DNA from: Cladorhizidae sp. MBARI D1340-BT2
Taxonomy: Eukaryota > Porifera > Demospongiae > Poecilosclerida > Cladorhizidae
Assembly: GCA_028752905.1 (NCBI GenBank)
Contig: JAQNBH010000013.1
Coordinates: forward strand, 13,691,316-13,755,315
DNA: 64,000 nucleotides
Direction of reading: 5' to 3'
Shown: one piece after another, positions 12,120 through 27,100 of the stretch
Numbering within the stretch: the stretch's first letter is position 1
Layout: each line of letters begins with the position of its first letter
Program-made: the position numbers and the translations under genes
Notes under the pieces: generated by a model
Seen by the model: only the letters and a program-made list of their open reading frames with translations
Database searches by the model: none
Told to the model about the DNA's origin: nothing

Positions 12120-13480
12120 GAAGGAGATATTGATGTTGTAAAGTGAGGATGAGGATGAAGGGAAATTCATATCTGGCCTTCCTGGACTTAAGCAAGGCAT
12201 ATGAGTGTGAGGAGAAAGAATCTGTGGCACAAGTTCAGGCAGTATGGACAGAAGATAAATATAAGAGGATAAGTGAAATATTGTATAGTATTGTATTGGG
12301 TAGAGGCAATGCTGGTATTGAATGGAGGGAAGACAAGATGATTCACTGTGGACAATGTGCCTAGGCAGGGATACCCTTTGTCTTCTCTTTTCAATATGTA
12401 TTTGATGGGAATGGCAGAGGAGTTGGAGAGAGCTGATCTAGGAGTTAAAGAGGAAGAGTATTGGTGTGGTGAAGATATGTATGCAGATGATGTTCTTTTG
12501 GCATACTCGGGGATGGAGCCACAAGTTTGTTGGGTGCGTTACAGGCATATTATGTGTTTAAGGTGAAAGATGAAGTTTAATAGGGAAGATCAAGGTCATG
12601 GTAATAGGGATGTGTGAAGCAGGAGTGAATTGGTAGATTGGTGAGGAGAGTGTGGAAGATGAAGAAAAATCCAAGCACTTGGAGGTATGGTTTGATAGGA
12701 AGCTAGGGGATAATCTTCAGTTGGAGAAGATGGCAAACAAAGCAGAAGAGTGAGTTTGGAAGGTGACCTGGATGAACAGAATGAATGCGCAGGTACAAAT
12801 AGACAGATGAAGGATAGTGTGGGAGCTTCTAGTGAACCTAGTACGGAGTGTGCAGCCGAAGTATAATGGACAGGAGGACGTAATGCTTGCCAACAAATTG
12901 CAGTAGGCACAGATGAGAGTGGCTAGAGATTGTTGGGGGAAAGTAATACAATAGCCGGAGTAACAATTCAGGGAGATATAGGGTGGAGGAAGCTGGAGGA
13001 GAGGATGGAAAAGATTTTTGTTTGGTAAGAGATTGAATGTATTGGAAGAGAAGAGGTATTTGTAAATATGATGGGGTAAACATGAGGAGAAAAAAATAGG
13101 AGCTAAACAATGAAGTAGAGTCTGTGTGGGGGTGAAGAGGTATGTAAGGTATGCAGGATCAGGAAAGTTTGAGGTCACAGCTTCAATTGGGTTGTTAAAG
13201 GATAAGTAGACATGTGGAATCATTAGGGATGAGAGATATAACATGTGTGATAGTGGAGCAGGGGTAGATGTGGAACATTTCTAGGTGATGCACATGGGAG
13301 TTTGGCTGTCTTTCATGGATGAGATGCACAGAATTGTGAGAGCTGGACAGTAGCTGGATGAAAATCGACAAATATGTCAGGATAGAAAGGTGGCAGTGCT
13401 GGTAGAGAAAGTGTGCAGGAAGGAAGTGATGTAAGGATCGGTGAGGTGAATGCTAGTTTTATATATTTGGTAGGGAAGTG
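12120..13480 (+). pseudogene. LINE reverse transcriptase remnant
   Basis: Frameshifted RT on plus. LAFLDLSKAYE (about 12173-12205) is motif A; PRQGYPLSSLFNMYL then GMAEELE (12360-12425) is motif B; MYADDVLLAYSG (12479-12514) holds the YADD catalytic box; then WKMKFNRE-like and ESVEDEEKSKHL segments, and VEHFLGDAHG (about 13270-13300), a decayed end of the type seen at the C-terminus of LINE ORF2. Stops and frame changes throughout. It is a different family from the LINE at 1-2.3 kb. Confidence 0.65.
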
Positions 13481-13499
13481 GTGGCTGAGGAGAAAGTTA

Positions 13500-15096
13500 C
13501 TCTTGTATGGCGAGCCGATGGATTATTTTTGTTCCTATTATTATTGCTTATTATTGTTAATTACTGTTGTTCTTTCCAATAATCTAGATTACTTATATTT
13601 AGTGTCTCACTGTGCTGTGTATGTGGTGGCCTTAATTAACATGATCAACAATATTAAGGTTAAATTAAAATTCTGTCAGCCAGCAAGTACTGCCTGATGA
13701 CCTCACACATAAGTGTCTCATTTCTTCTCGGATTTTTTGCATGGTCATTCTTTCAGTCTTCTGACAATTCCTTGAACTAGCTAGTAGCTACTGCCTGATG
13801 CCCTTGCTCTATTTTCAGGGAAATCTGCAACTCTCCTTCCTCTCTCAGCTATATTTCAAGCATATTTCTGCATGCCAGTCCATTGAGTTGAAGGCAATTT
13901 AAAGGTAGGCCAGAATCTGTTGCCTACCTTTGTGGGAAGCGATATCTTTAGAACAAATTAGCCAAGAAACAGTCATTTCTCAAGCACATTGCCTGCTCTG
14001 ACCCCATTCCTTATATCCAAAGCTCTTCAAAACATTATGTTGATCTCTGTTCAAGGATCGGATGTGCCCTCACTGTGACACTCAGATTTCTCTTGATCAA
14101 TTGAATATTTGTGACTGTGTACATGAATTTTGATATAGCGAATCTGCTTCTCCCCACATTGGAAAGTAGCAGTAAAGACTGGAAGATGGCAGGGAAGACT
14201 CGAAGACGGCAATGAAGACTGGCCACTCAGATCTTTGAACTCGCATTTAACGCTAATAGTAATTCTTGACTCTTTCTTATGTTATGTTACTGTTTTGACA
14301 TGCATGTTTATTTGACCATCCCAAATAGAAAACTTGCTGGAAGCATTTTTGCTTTGCAGAAGTGAGGCCAGAAGAAGATTTGTGGAAATCACAGCTTCCA
14401 GTGCTTGGAAAAGCTACGTGTAGTGTACCGTTCTTCCATTGTAAAGCCCCTCACTAGCTCAGTAACACCAGTAACCACAGCTATACTATGACATGTGGAG
14501 CATCTAGACAATACCATATTTTACTGTGCACTTATACCGCTGGACCTACAACGGAAGACAACATGCTCTGGTTCAAGTAGTAGGTCACCGAATTCTGCCC
14601 TTGACGTCATATAATTAATTGGTCCAGCTGGCTACGGCCCAGAGTTGATGACATGATTATTTTGTCATGGTTTAGGCTTGGCTTAGCTCGCCAAGCATAG
14701 TCATTTTTGCGCTAAAAATGTTATGAAACTATGCAAATAGCTTGGAGGGAAAGAAAAAGGTATAAGAAACATGGATAAAAACTTGAAATATTTTTGATGC
14801 GCAATCAAGTTTACTATTTAGAAGCACGCTGATCTTTTTTTTTGTGTATGTGTGTGTGATGGTAGCATGAAACCACCTTTAAAAGGCTTTTTGGTACGAG
14901 TTTTGTAGCCGAGATATGGCCTTTTGTTGTTGTGTGGTGTGCACGCAAGAGATTGGTCCGTCCGCCATTTTGAAACAGGGAGTTACTGCTGATAGGTGGG
15001 TGGGAAGTGGGAAATCCCTCACAGACTTAATTATCAGTGGTTACTTTAATTGGCGTAAGAACTCTTCAGTACGGTACTCAACGCCTTGGAGGTGAT
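13500..15096. other. No coding gene recognised; upstream region of gene A
   Basis: No domain was found in the open frames at 13413-13697 or 14035-14226. The last few hundred bases should hold the gene A promoter and 5' UTR; I see no clear TATA box. A TG-rich stretch lies near 14840-14860. Confidence 0.4.
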
Positions 15097-15151
15097 ATGA
15101 ACGCGGTGTATATTTTACTGTGTCTACCGTTACTACTCAATATCTTGTCAG
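15097..15151 (+). CDS. Gene A exon 1: signal peptide
   Basis: ATG at 15097 opens a short hydrophobic stretch ([19 protein letters not shown]) that stops at a gtatgg donor in phase 1. It resembles the gene B first exon (shared LLCLPL core, final SG, same donor phase), which is the main reason for choosing this start. An N-terminal signal peptide fits the extracellular domains that follow. No clear TATA box was seen upstream. Confidence 0.62.
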
Positions 15152-18100
15152 GTATGGCATAGCTATAGCCGTAAATACGTCTCGCTGGGCCGATCTGTAC
15201 TTAGCTAATTGTATGCTACTGGGTGGTACCTTTTTAAACATTTTAAAATTCTAGCCAGTTCACCTGATAGCTGACAGGTTATTCAGGTGCTATTATTCCA
15301 AAGTAGCTTACCAAGGCAGATCCCACACCCCTAAATGTGCTCAGGTATTTTACTATTGTCAAGTCAGGAAAAGAACTTAAAGCACTGCTCAAGATCTGAG
15401 TAATGTCGCAGTTCCATCAGAGAACTTGTTATAACATGGAAAAGTAATTCCTGCCTGAATTTGTCCTGCAGCTGATTTTGCCTAATTTAAACTGTAAAAT
15501 ATCTGCAACTCTGCAAACAGTTTTTGGGAGTCCTACAAAGAATAATTGTGCTATATATTGTAATGTGTAGTGTTTATTCTGGTATACTCCATGCTCTCTT
15601 GCATGATTGTGTAAACTGAATAAACATCAAACTGAAATGCTGTACTGTGTAGCAGACTCTGTAAACAGTCTAACACAAAACAAACTATGCAGGCTATCGT
15701 GCTATACTGAGCTAGACTTACCTGGAACGAGGGCTGTTTTTAATTGATATCAGTTTGTCTGGCTTCTTGGCAGCAACTCATCTGGTACAAAGGGCAAAGC
15801 TGATAAATCCAGGACTGCCCAGTCAATCTGGAATAGTTGGCACCTTTGAGCTTGGAGATAAATCCATCACATAACTAGATGACTATCTGACCCTAGTTCT
15901 AGGAGTTGAGTGCAGATTGCTGCTTCTCTGAATTTTTGGGAAAAAATACCCCTCCCCCCCCACCCCTTCCCCACCACCAATGGCAGGTCAGAATTATTAT
16001 TATCAGACCAGTATGGACACTGTATTGTATAGTAATAAAGATATATCATTTGGAATATCTCATCCTGCATAGAATCTTGCAAGGATAGCGCCATTCAACA
16101 GCTGATATCTGGCAGTAGGTACAGAGTTCAAGACCAGTTCTTTGAATCAAACTCTGTTAATAGAAATATCCCTCCTGAGCAGGAAGGGCTGGAAGGAATC
16201 AAGTGGTGTTCGCCTAATGCCTCCACGCCTAATGCCTCCACACCATCTTCGAAGCGTCCTTGGCTACAGGTCACCTTTGGGGTGGATGTCAATATTTCCA
16301 TCATCGAAATTGGTAAGAATTTCACCCATTATGTGATCAAGTTTGAAGTCCACGTTGGTAAAGTCATGGAAGAAATTCTTCCATCACCTGGTACACAACT
16401 TATGGTAAGAGTGTAATCATTTGTTTGCTTAGTTCGAACCAGTGATTACCATTATTTCTGTATGTCACCATGGAAAATAAGAAATTGATAAAAGCACATT
16501 GTTTCTGTATCCCATAATTATGGGTTACCATGATTCCATAACACCAAAGAATAATTCCTGTAAGTTCATTATTGTTTTGTATAGGAAAGGGTATTAAGCA
16601 ATGTTCTGAATACAACACTGTCACCACCAGTCACCACTCAAGTTCTACGCATAGTGCCAGTGGAGTGGGCACCTATGGATGGACCTGCATGTCTGACACT
16701 AGAGGCATTTGGGTGCCCAGTCTCACCAGGTATGTGGCATTTACATAGCAACCATTCTTGAGTCCTGTCATGCTTGAAAATTAAATACCGGTATGTAACA
16801 CTATATAGATGGCATGTCATTAGTAATACATATGTACATAGTCATAGGCAATCCTTGTAGTTTTGTGTGTTGCATATTGCCTAGTACTTGTGTCGTTTAG
16901 CAATTACTTGTTTAACTATGGTGAACTAAGTAGCTGCAATGCTTTAGTTATCTGGAAGATTCCTGAAGCTTGGCGGGATAAATGGGTAGTGCAGATATAT
17001 TTTCCCAACAAGGACTTTCTAATGTTTTTTCAGTGTTACAAATGATCCTTTTCCAGCTTGGAATTCACAATTTGGAGCTAGCTTGGGGTTTTAAAATATC
17101 CCTATGCACCAGTGCTAATGTTCCTTTTTAGCCTATGTATATAATTAAGTTGACCTTCACCAAAACAATATATAAAACTTTCTAATAATGTTCTGGTCCT
17201 TTTCTTGTGGATATGAATGCCTACGTTCTCTACTTGTTTAACTATAGTCACTAATAGTAGCTGCAATGCTTTAGTTAACAATAGCAGTTTCTAGCAGCTT
17301 AGGGGGCAAATGGTAGGGGATATTCCTATGCACATGTGGAAGTATTCCTTTTTTGCCTTATAAATGTATGTTTAAAAAACTAAGTTGATCTTGAGTTTAT
17401 ATAACAAGATATGTACTAATGGTGTTTTGGTTATTTTACTTGAGACATGGAGACTAAGTGCAACTCGGAGCTATGTTGAGGTAAACATCACTACTCACTG
17501 TCAACAGTGCCATATATTTTCTGGGTTTCACTGATAAAAAACATGCATGTGATCGTTAGAAGCTATATCATAGCTTATTTCCGGCTCTATTTATAGACTT
17601 AATTTGAAGTGCAATAATTCCAAATAACTAAGGGCGGAATGTTAAAATCCAAACCATTAGTTTTGAAGACCCCAAAAATCACTAGGCAACCAAATCTAGA
17701 GGAGTTATTTATCTAGTGATAGCTATGCTCCTGACTCATAAGGATGACTCAAGTAGAAAGGACATTGTGGTATCCTGATTACTAGGGCGAGCCTTCTTGC
17801 GAACATGAATCCATAGATAAGTTGGCCACAGCAGTTGAAAATGTTGGAACTTGGGTGGATGGGCTTAGTGCTACACTGGAAAATGATGGCTTGGTCTATG
17901 AGGAAGGCTTGGATGATTAAGACCTATCATGTTTGTGAATGGGATCTAGTTCTAGTATTAGCCTGTTAATTATCTAGGGGCAGTAGATTTCCCCCTAGTA
18001 AAACACGGGTAATAGCATCTAGATAGCTTCACAGGTATATCCTGAAGACCACTGAATAAATATGTTGATAGACTTGATGATGGTGCTGGAGTACTAGCCT

Positions 18101-21100
18101 ATCTTCTTTCTCCTCATTCTCCATCTCCTCTTTCAATGTAGTATTCAGTAATTGTAAATCATGTCACATGCAAATGAATAATCATATGTGTGGTACTTAT
18201 AGTGCCTAAGAGTAAAGCCTGGTTTGTGTTTTGTTCAAAAAGGACAGAAAGCCTGACTGACAAACCAATGTTTGTGGGATAGGCCAAGACACAGTCGTGT
18301 CTACAGCATGTCAGACATGTGCAGTAATCAAGTGCTAATTGCTAAGCTGCAAGTGCAAGTTGTTTTAGTTTTTTTCTGCAAGTTGTTTGCACTGCTATGG
18401 CTTTCAGTTGCGATATCTTGGCCCCAAAGCCTAAGAGGAGCAAAGTATTGTATGCTGGGACCTTGTCCGAAAGTTTTTCATATGTACTATACACTCAATT
18501 ACAGTGCTAGCAAAGAAAAACTGGAACAACTTGTGCTTGTTAGCTAAACAATGAACACTAGGACAACTTACTTGTGTAAGCTATGAACAATCAGCCACAG
18601 GTACAAGTCAAAATATACTTTGATTATAGAATCATCGCTCAATGCCCACTGTCCTCCCCAAAATAATGGCAATGAGAATGTGGAAAACAAGAGGATTTTT
18701 ACACAAGATGCGGGACTGATCCTGTGAGAATTGATGGAATAGCCCTTGCCATCACAGTATCTTAGGATCAATTGGAGCAGCTGAAGACATTGAAACAGCT
18801 ACTGAAAGGTGGATTGTACTAGCCTTCGGAGTTGCATTCCACATCAACACAACTGAACAGTTATCACCTCTGCAGACCATGTCTTTGATAGAACTAGCTC
18901 TGGAAACAGTACAGAAGGAGAATATCTCGACTGGAGTGGCTTTGTTACATCATCAGCTCACTGGCCGCCTGACTGCAGTAGCTCTTGACATCATCACAGC
19001 TGACCATCGCTTGAACGCAGTATCTAGACATTGACTGATGCTCAATGTGTGGTAACTCTCTAATCGCCACAACTCACAGGCCGCTAGGCTGGATACTGGA
19101 TTAGCTCTTTTGGAATCCACAAAGCTGACTGGTGCGCTAATGCAGCGTTTCTTGACAAGACACAGTTATGAAGCCCCCTCCCCCTCACAAGGAAAATTAT
19201 CCGCATTTAAAACAAATGCTATTAATTTCCCGGAGGATCCACGTACTTGGTGGATTCTACATGGGAATCCTATAAAAAAGAAATGTTTTTGCCTCTACTA
19301 GGTAGCTAGTGCTCGATTACTACACCGAGAAATTATTTGTCTGAGCAAACTAGAATAGTGGTCTATCAAAATAGCATGATATGACAATGTCCTACAATCT
19401 TTTTCCTGTTATTTTATGCATGTAGACAATTTTTTTTCCATGGCAATGTTCTTTTGGACCTACAAAAAACTTAATGTGTGGATCAAATAATAGTATTAAT
19501 ATTCTAGGCTTCGATTCCTATATCTTAGCCACTCATAATAATTATCTTTGAATTTATTCAAATAACAGTATCAAATGATTGTTGAATGTAATAAGTTGAA
19601 TGTAGCAAGCAATAAATTATTCATTACATATAATATTTTCATATAATATTAATATGTTCTAAAATTTAATGGCATTCATAGTTTATAGTTAGGGTGTGGT
19701 CACAAAAAGCTGAACAGAATACAATATTTATCAACAGTAATGCTATCTATCCCATGGTTGCCAGGGACTTTAGAGTGAATTTCTGACTTGGTATACATAG
19801 ATGTTTAACTGATGTTGCTTCGATTCACATTATTGGAAGGGTTATGAAGATTATAGCTGATGAGTATACTGTTATGCTAGCAGCTTTAATCTATTCATCA
19901 TTACTTAGCTTGGATAAGTCATGATGATCGTTGCTGCTATCAAAATATTCACTAGATAGTGTCGGGACAAGACTAGCTACATCATCCTCGACAGCAACTC
20001 ACCCCATGTGCTCTCTTTTGATACTAAATCTTTTTGCATACGTATGCCAAAGTTACTGCAGCTGAAGTGGAGGTATCTCAAAACCTGAGTGCCTGATTTA
20101 CAACATGTCTAGCTCCCGTTTGTCAAGGGCTAGACACCTGAAATTAGTATATACCTATGGCAAGAGGAAGCCCTACTGCATAGAATGAGTGTTTTAGTTA
20201 GGCCCTAAATTGTGACTACATTGTCAAACCGTGGGTTGAAAATTAATTTAGGAAATTGATTTTCAAGCAATGTGCTTAACTACGTCGCCTAATGAAAACA
20301 CTCGTTGTTGTATGCAGCAGGACTTCCTCTTGCCAGAGGTACCAATATTATCAGCTACCTAGCATTTGACAATCTGGAGCTAGACATGTTGCAAAATCAT
20401 GAACTCAGGTTATGATCGCCACTTTAGGTGTAGTAAATTTGTATCTTTTAACATCAAAAGGGAGAACACTGAGTGACCTATAGTTTGAGCTCTATATCAA
20501 GTTCACAAGTGAAGTGTGCAGAATCTATGGAACTCTAAAGTTGTATCCACAAGTGTTTTAGTATTTATGTATGGTACACTTGTTGTTGCTAGTAGGACTA
20601 GAGTTGGACTGAGGGATGGATGAAGTGCTTACAGAGCTGAGTGGTTTTAACCACAACTGAAGATAGAGCTGAGTTGTTTTTGTGATTTATACTACAAAAC
20701 AGCCAAAAGCGCTATCTTTAAAATCAACAATCACTACAAAAACTATGGCATCGCATGGGTGGCTTAGCAGGGTGGGCCGGGTGGGCCATGGCCCACCCAA
20801 CTTTTCTAAAAATAAAAAATGCTAGTTACCTGCTATATGTAACAGACAGTCTATTGTTTGGTCAATACAGTAGTGACAAAACAATAGATTGTCTGTTAAG
20901 TGATCAGTAGACACCACAGTGAATGGCTAAACTATAGTTCAAAGGTCAACTGGCTATTGACCTTTCAACTGAAGTAGAACCAGCTGGATTGATCATTAAT
21001 GGCTGTTAGTGAGTGCATTGAACCTTTTCATCCAGGGAAAATTTTTAATTTGCCCAAGAAGAAGTATGGGTCAAGGTTGAGATCTTGTCAAGCACAGTGG

Positions 21101-24100
21101 TTTGAGGATTACCCATTTCTTCACTAAGATGTAGAGAAGGACGCCATTTTTTGCCATGCCTGTACAAAGGCAGTGGCTCAAAAGAAGATTTTAGCTTCAA
21201 AAAGACCATTTATAAGTATATTCTATAGTTAGCAAGTTAGATATTTACATCTATTTTATATAGGTATCAGCTGGCTTTTCCAATTGGATAAATGGAATAT
21301 CTCAGATAAAGAAACACCATGAGTCTGAGCATCATAGGGAGGCATGTGAAGCCCTTTTTATCTTGCCAACCCAAGCTAAGAGCATCGATGAGCTGCTTGA
21401 CATCGGTCATGCAAGTAAAAAACCTGGAAATCGTCAGATGTTGAAAACAATTTTAGAAAATATACAGTTCCTAAGGTAATCCTCTGAGGAAATGGGGAAA
21501 TGGGGAACTGACAGCAAAGAATTAAATTCAAATTTTATGCATCTGATTCTTCTTCGTTCGATTAATAATCCTAACATCTCAAAATGGCATACTCGTCAAT
21601 ATGATACGTACGTTTCTAAAGACATACAGAATGAAATGATAACACTTAGAATGGCACATATCTTCGTGATGTAGCAGCTCATTTGCAGCAAGCAAATTTT
21701 TACATTATTATGGCTGATGAAGCAAGTGATTCATCGAACAAAGAACAGCTAGTTTTGGTTTTCTGTTGGGTAGACAATAACCTTGTATACATGAAGAACT
21801 TTTAGGTTTGTATCAGCTTGACAGTACATATGCTACAACCATTTACACAGTAATCAAGTATGTATTATTAGCCTTGAACTTAGATATACACAAGGTAAGA
21901 GGCCAGTGCTATGATGGGGCCAGCACCATGTCAGGAGCAAAGGGTGGAGTAGCAAAGAAAATCAGAGATGATGAGCCCCGTGCTATATATACACATTGTT
22001 ATGGGCACGCCTTAAATTTGGCTGTGTAAATTGCTAAGGGATTCAATGGAATATTATGTAAGTTGTCAAATGTAGATCAACCTCTGTGAAGAACAATGTC
22101 TCCATACTACGACAACTACAGGATTAAACAAGATTGATAAGCTTCACAAACACTATTTCACAACCAGCCTGACATGAGGTGGGGTGATGGTGCTCTCCTT
22201 TTAGACCCCCGTCACCCCTTTACCTCATGTCACTACTTATGCATACATTACATTCATCACATTATATCAGTTCATGTTCTATCATGTTCAAGGTTTGCCT
22301 GTGCAGACCTCTTATCCATTCTTCATGTCGGGACTTGTAGTTGGGGCTGCCCAGGCAGGTGATCCCCAACAATTCCTCCCTCCTCCGATTTCCAGTGAGC
22401 CCAGGTCTTCGTGTTCTGGTTCAGTTAGCTCCCACTCTTGTCTGTATAGACCGTCTGCATTGCCATTATCTCGTCCCAGGTGGTGAGAGATGATGTAGTC
22501 GAATGGCTGGAGTAGCAGCACCCATCTCGTTAGCCATCCTCCAGCATCCTTCATGCTGGCCAGACACTGTAGGCAGCCATGGTCGGTGACTACCTTGAAC
22601 CTCACTCCAGTCAAGTAAATTTGAAAGTGCCTAATCCCTTCCACTATTGCTAGGCACTCCTGCTCCACAGTGGCATAATTCTTCTCAGCTTTTGTCAACT
22701 TTCGGGAGAAGTACGCCACCAGTCTATCTTGGTCTTCTCCATGGTCCTGGCTCAGCACCGCACCTATCCCTACATCCGAGGCATCTGTCTGCAGTGTGAA
22801 CATTTTTGTGTAGTCTGGTCCAGCCAGGACTGGGTCGCATTGGAAAGCTTCCTTGAACATCTTGAAGGCTTGGTCATGCATCTCACTCCACTTTACTTTT
22901 TATGGATGGACTTTTCCCGTCAAGTCAGAGAGAGGAGCCGCTATGGGGGCTGTATAGTCCTTCACAAATTTGCGGTAGTAGTAGTATCCCGCCAGGCCGA
23001 GGAAAGATCTGACATCCTTCTTTCTTCTGGGTACTTTAAATATTTGGATTGCCTTGATTTTTGCCGTCTGGGGGTGTAGTTGACCCTCCCCTATTCGGTG
23101 TCCCAGATATTCACATTGTGCCATTGCAAATTGGCACTTCACCATCTTCAGTGTCAGTCCGGCGTCCACCAACTGCATCAAGGTCTGGTCGAGCTGAGAG
23201 AGATGGTCTTCCTAGGTGGTGGAGCTGATGATTAAATCATCCATATTGGCCGCTGCTCTGCCTTGCATGTCTCCGAAAATTGAGTTCATAAGCCTCTGGA
23301 AAGTCGTAGGAGCCCCCACCAGACCGAAAGGCATGACATTAAACTCGTACTTCCCAAATTCAGTTACAAATGCTGTCTTATCTTTTGATGACTCCTCCAT
23401 TGGGACCTGGTAGTTACCCTTTTGTTAGATCGAGCTTTGTCAGGAATCGAGCCGCCGCCAGCTCGTCCAGGATATCTTCTGTTCTGGGCATCAGAAAGGG
23501 ATCTGGCTTAGTCATGGCATTGAGTTTCCTATAATCTATGCACATCCTCAGCGAGCCATCTGACTTTGGGATAATCACTACAGGTGCTGCCCCATGGACT
23601 GTGGCTGGTCCTTATGATGCCAGCCTTGAGCATCTCTCTGACTTCTTGCTGCACCACCGGTTTTCTGGCATGAGGAACTCTGTAGGGTGGGGAGCTGACT
23701 GGTCTGGCCTCACCGGTGTCGACCTTCATCATTGCCCTGTCAGAATCCTGCCTGGCTTGGTAGCGAAAATAGCTCTCTGTCTCTGCAGCAGATGATTTAT
23801 GTCATCAGCCTGCTCTGGACTCAGTTCTGGGTAGATGTCTGGGACTGCTCTCGGTGAGTCTTGCTCTGACCATGCTGGCATCCAGTTTTCCTCCTGCTCT
23901 GCTTTCTCTTCCTCCTCCAAACCCAGTAAGCAGACGGCAGATGGAGACTCCCATCTTGCCAGCATGTTGATGTGTAATGTCCTGTTTCCTTTCTGGGAAT
24001 ACGGGATGTGGATATGCTAGGTGGTTATTGAGAGCACTGCTTCAACCGGGTACTGGCCAACCCACTTTGCGAGAAGCCGGTTGGACGACGATGGTAGAGC

Positions 24101-27100
24101 ACCAACACTAAATCTCCGACAGTAAAAACTCTATTTCTGGCCTTCTGGTCGTACCACGTTACCATCTCCTCTTTTGACTTCTCTTCCGTCTTCATTGCTG
24201 CTTCTTTGGCCACCTCCAGTTTCTCGTAAGTGTCCAGGAGGTATGATACCGTACTCTCTGAACACTTCTGCGGTTCCTCTCACTTTTCCCTCAACACATC
24301 CATGGGGCATCTTGGTTGTCTGCCAAATACGAGTTCGAACAGGCTGAACCCTGTATCCCTGTGAGGTACGCCTCTATATGCAAATAGCAAGAAGGGGATG
24401 GATTTCTGCCAGTTGTTGGGAAATTTGTCTACATACTTTCTGAGGCCGCTTTTGAGGGTGGCGTTGTACCTCTCTACCATCCAGTTGGTTTGGGGATGGT
24501 ATGCCAACGTCTTGATTACAGAGATACCTAGTAACACATACAGTTCTCGCATCAGTTGCGAGGTGAAGTTCTATCCTCTGTCAGTGATGATCTCCTCCGG
24601 CAGCCCCACTCTGGACACATACTCGACCAGTGCCTCGGCAATATCTTTGCTTGTTGTTGTCCTCAGAGTATTGCGTCCGGGTACCTTGAACCATAATCTA
24701 CAATTATTAAGATATATCTGTGCCCTTCCTCTGTTATTGGCAATGGACCTATTATGTCCATCGCAATATGCTTGAAGGGCATCTTTATGATGGGAAGTGG
24801 GACAAGTGGTACTTTTCTTGTGGTGCCTTTGGCCATTTTCTGGCATGTCTGGCATCGTCTGCACATTTCAGCAACGTCCTTTCTCAGGCCAGGCCAGAAA
24901 AATTGCCTGTGAATTCGATTTGTCATCTTGGTTCTGCCCAGGTGTCCCGCCAGCGGCGACGAATGGGCTAGCCTGAGGGTGATCTCTTGGTACTACCTCG
25001 GCAGCAACAACTGTTGGAGTTCATTTTCTTGGGTGGGCAGACTCGCTCTTCTGTGGATCACTCCATCCTGTAAAAAGTAGGGTCCTCTTCCGCTATCACA
25101 TGCTTTCCTGATGTCTTTCAAGGAATGATCTGCTTGCTGAGCCTTTTTAAGCTGGTCAATCCCTCCATCCAGCTCAATTGGCGCTACCCACTTAGTCACA
25201 TGCAGGGGCCTTTCCTGCCTTTTTTGTTGTCTGGACATCATTTCTGGTAGGAGAAAACATGCTGTCTGAGAAGCATGGCAGGTTCTTGATTGCTTTTGCG
25301 ATCTTCTCTTCCTCTGTAGAACTCTGTTCTTGCAGGTCCATCTGGGACCTCAGGCTCTCTTCTGTGGGTGAGGGTGGGCTGTCATTGTTGGAATGGTTGA
25401 CTCATATCCTTGCTTGATGCTGGGTTCATGTTCATGGACATGCTGCTTCCTGTACTTCTCCAATTCGTCTGAGCCTGAGGTGGTTTTGATGAGTTGTCTC
25501 TGTCGTCTTCTCTTCCTTTTCTTTGTGTCTTTTGACTCTTTGCTTGTAGCCAAGCAGGCCAGTGACAAATCCATGTTTGCCATCATATCTATGCCAACAA
25601 TCCCATCATTGGCTTCACAATGACTCTCATGCGGGTATTCTTCCGTTGGATTTCTAAATTGATCAGGGTGGTGTTGAACTTCCTGATATTCTCATGGATG
25701 CACTTCGCGTTAGCAGGTGCTTCTCTTCTGAAATGGTGGGGCAACCATCTTGGATAGATCTGGGTGATTTGGCAGCCAGAGTCCAGGACCAACCCTTTCA
25801 CTTTCCAACCATTAACTCGGCCCATTATGTGTTTCAGCTTTATCCCCTCGGTCTCTGCCATCAGACAAGTTTTTCTTTGGAGAAATGTGGCCATAGTCTT
25901 GGCAGGAGAAACATCTGGGCCCTTTGGTTGCGTCAAATGTTGGGGGTCTCTGTGGCCTTTCTCCTGAGTTACTGTTCATGCTTGGTGTGGTCGAGGTTGA
26001 GATTAGTGAGGATGGGATCGCTGAGGTGTTGTTCGGTGCTGCTCTGCTGCCACTGCCTTTCCTCCATGCCATCCTGATGTTCCCAATGACCTGGGACTTT
26101 CGGGTCGGCTCCATCTCCTGTACTCCTCTTGCTTTGGCAGTGAGTGCAGGTTTCATCTGCAGGACATGCTGCTTCACTTGCGGACTTGGGGTGTTGCTGC
26201 CTGATCCTTGTCTTCATTCCTGACTCCATCAAATCCACCAACCTCTCCAGCTGCATGAGATCTGATATATCCTCTTTCGTCTTCTGTGCCTTGGTCCAGC
26301 TGTTCCACACGCATTGTAGTCTTTGAAGGTTAGTTTCGTTCTTAAACCTCTCCACTGTATCCTATAGGAACTGGGGGTGACACCATGGAAGTACATAGAA
26401 CATCGAAATCTTTCTTTTCCTCAAGCAGTAAGTTGCTTTGAAATTTTAGTGACTTCTCAACCAGTATTGCAATCAGGTTTGCAGCACAATATCCCTTGTC
26501 CACCTCGTACAACTTCATATGGTCACTGAAGGTTTTTAAAAAGTTTTCGATATCTTGGCCATCTGTCAGTCTTGGTAACTGGGGTACATCTTTGGCCACT
26601 CTTCTCTTGTCCCTTTGTTCGTCTCTCAGGCATCTCTTCTCCTCCTCGCCTCTGCGTCTCTCCTCCATGTCGAGGTCTCCTGACGACGCTTCTCATCATC
26701 TCTGTGACTTTGTTCTTCAGCCAGTCGCTTCTTTTCCTCCTTCTACGCTTTTCTCTCTGCTTTTTCTGCCAGGCATCTTTCCTCTGCCTCTTGTCGTCTC
26801 TCCTCTGCTAGTTGGGAGAACGGTTTTTGTCTTCTCTCCTTTCCTCTGCCATGGCCATGGTCATTTGCATCATCGCTTTGACCATGTCTTCTACTTGGCT
26901 GTATGGTGGAGCCATAGTCGACGTCAAGGACTCGCTATCGAGATCTGATGGGCTTGGGTTATCTTTCATGGATTTCCTGGTGTCCATAATTGACAATTGA
27001 CAAATCAAACGATCAAAGAGCTACAACTATCTAAGGCTGTAAGCTGGTTGCTTTCAGCTATCAAACACCAAACAACTACACACAGTCTTAGTAGCAACAC

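Noticed and set aside
17769..17920. Segment ending LVYEEGLDD as an alternative gene A tail
   Set aside because: Gene A exon 3 ends in phase 1. In that phase this segment stops after a few codons, so it cannot be the next exon.
22729..26948. Many plus-strand open frames of 60-150 codons
   Set aside because: Antisense shadows of the minus-strand Gypsy gag-pol.
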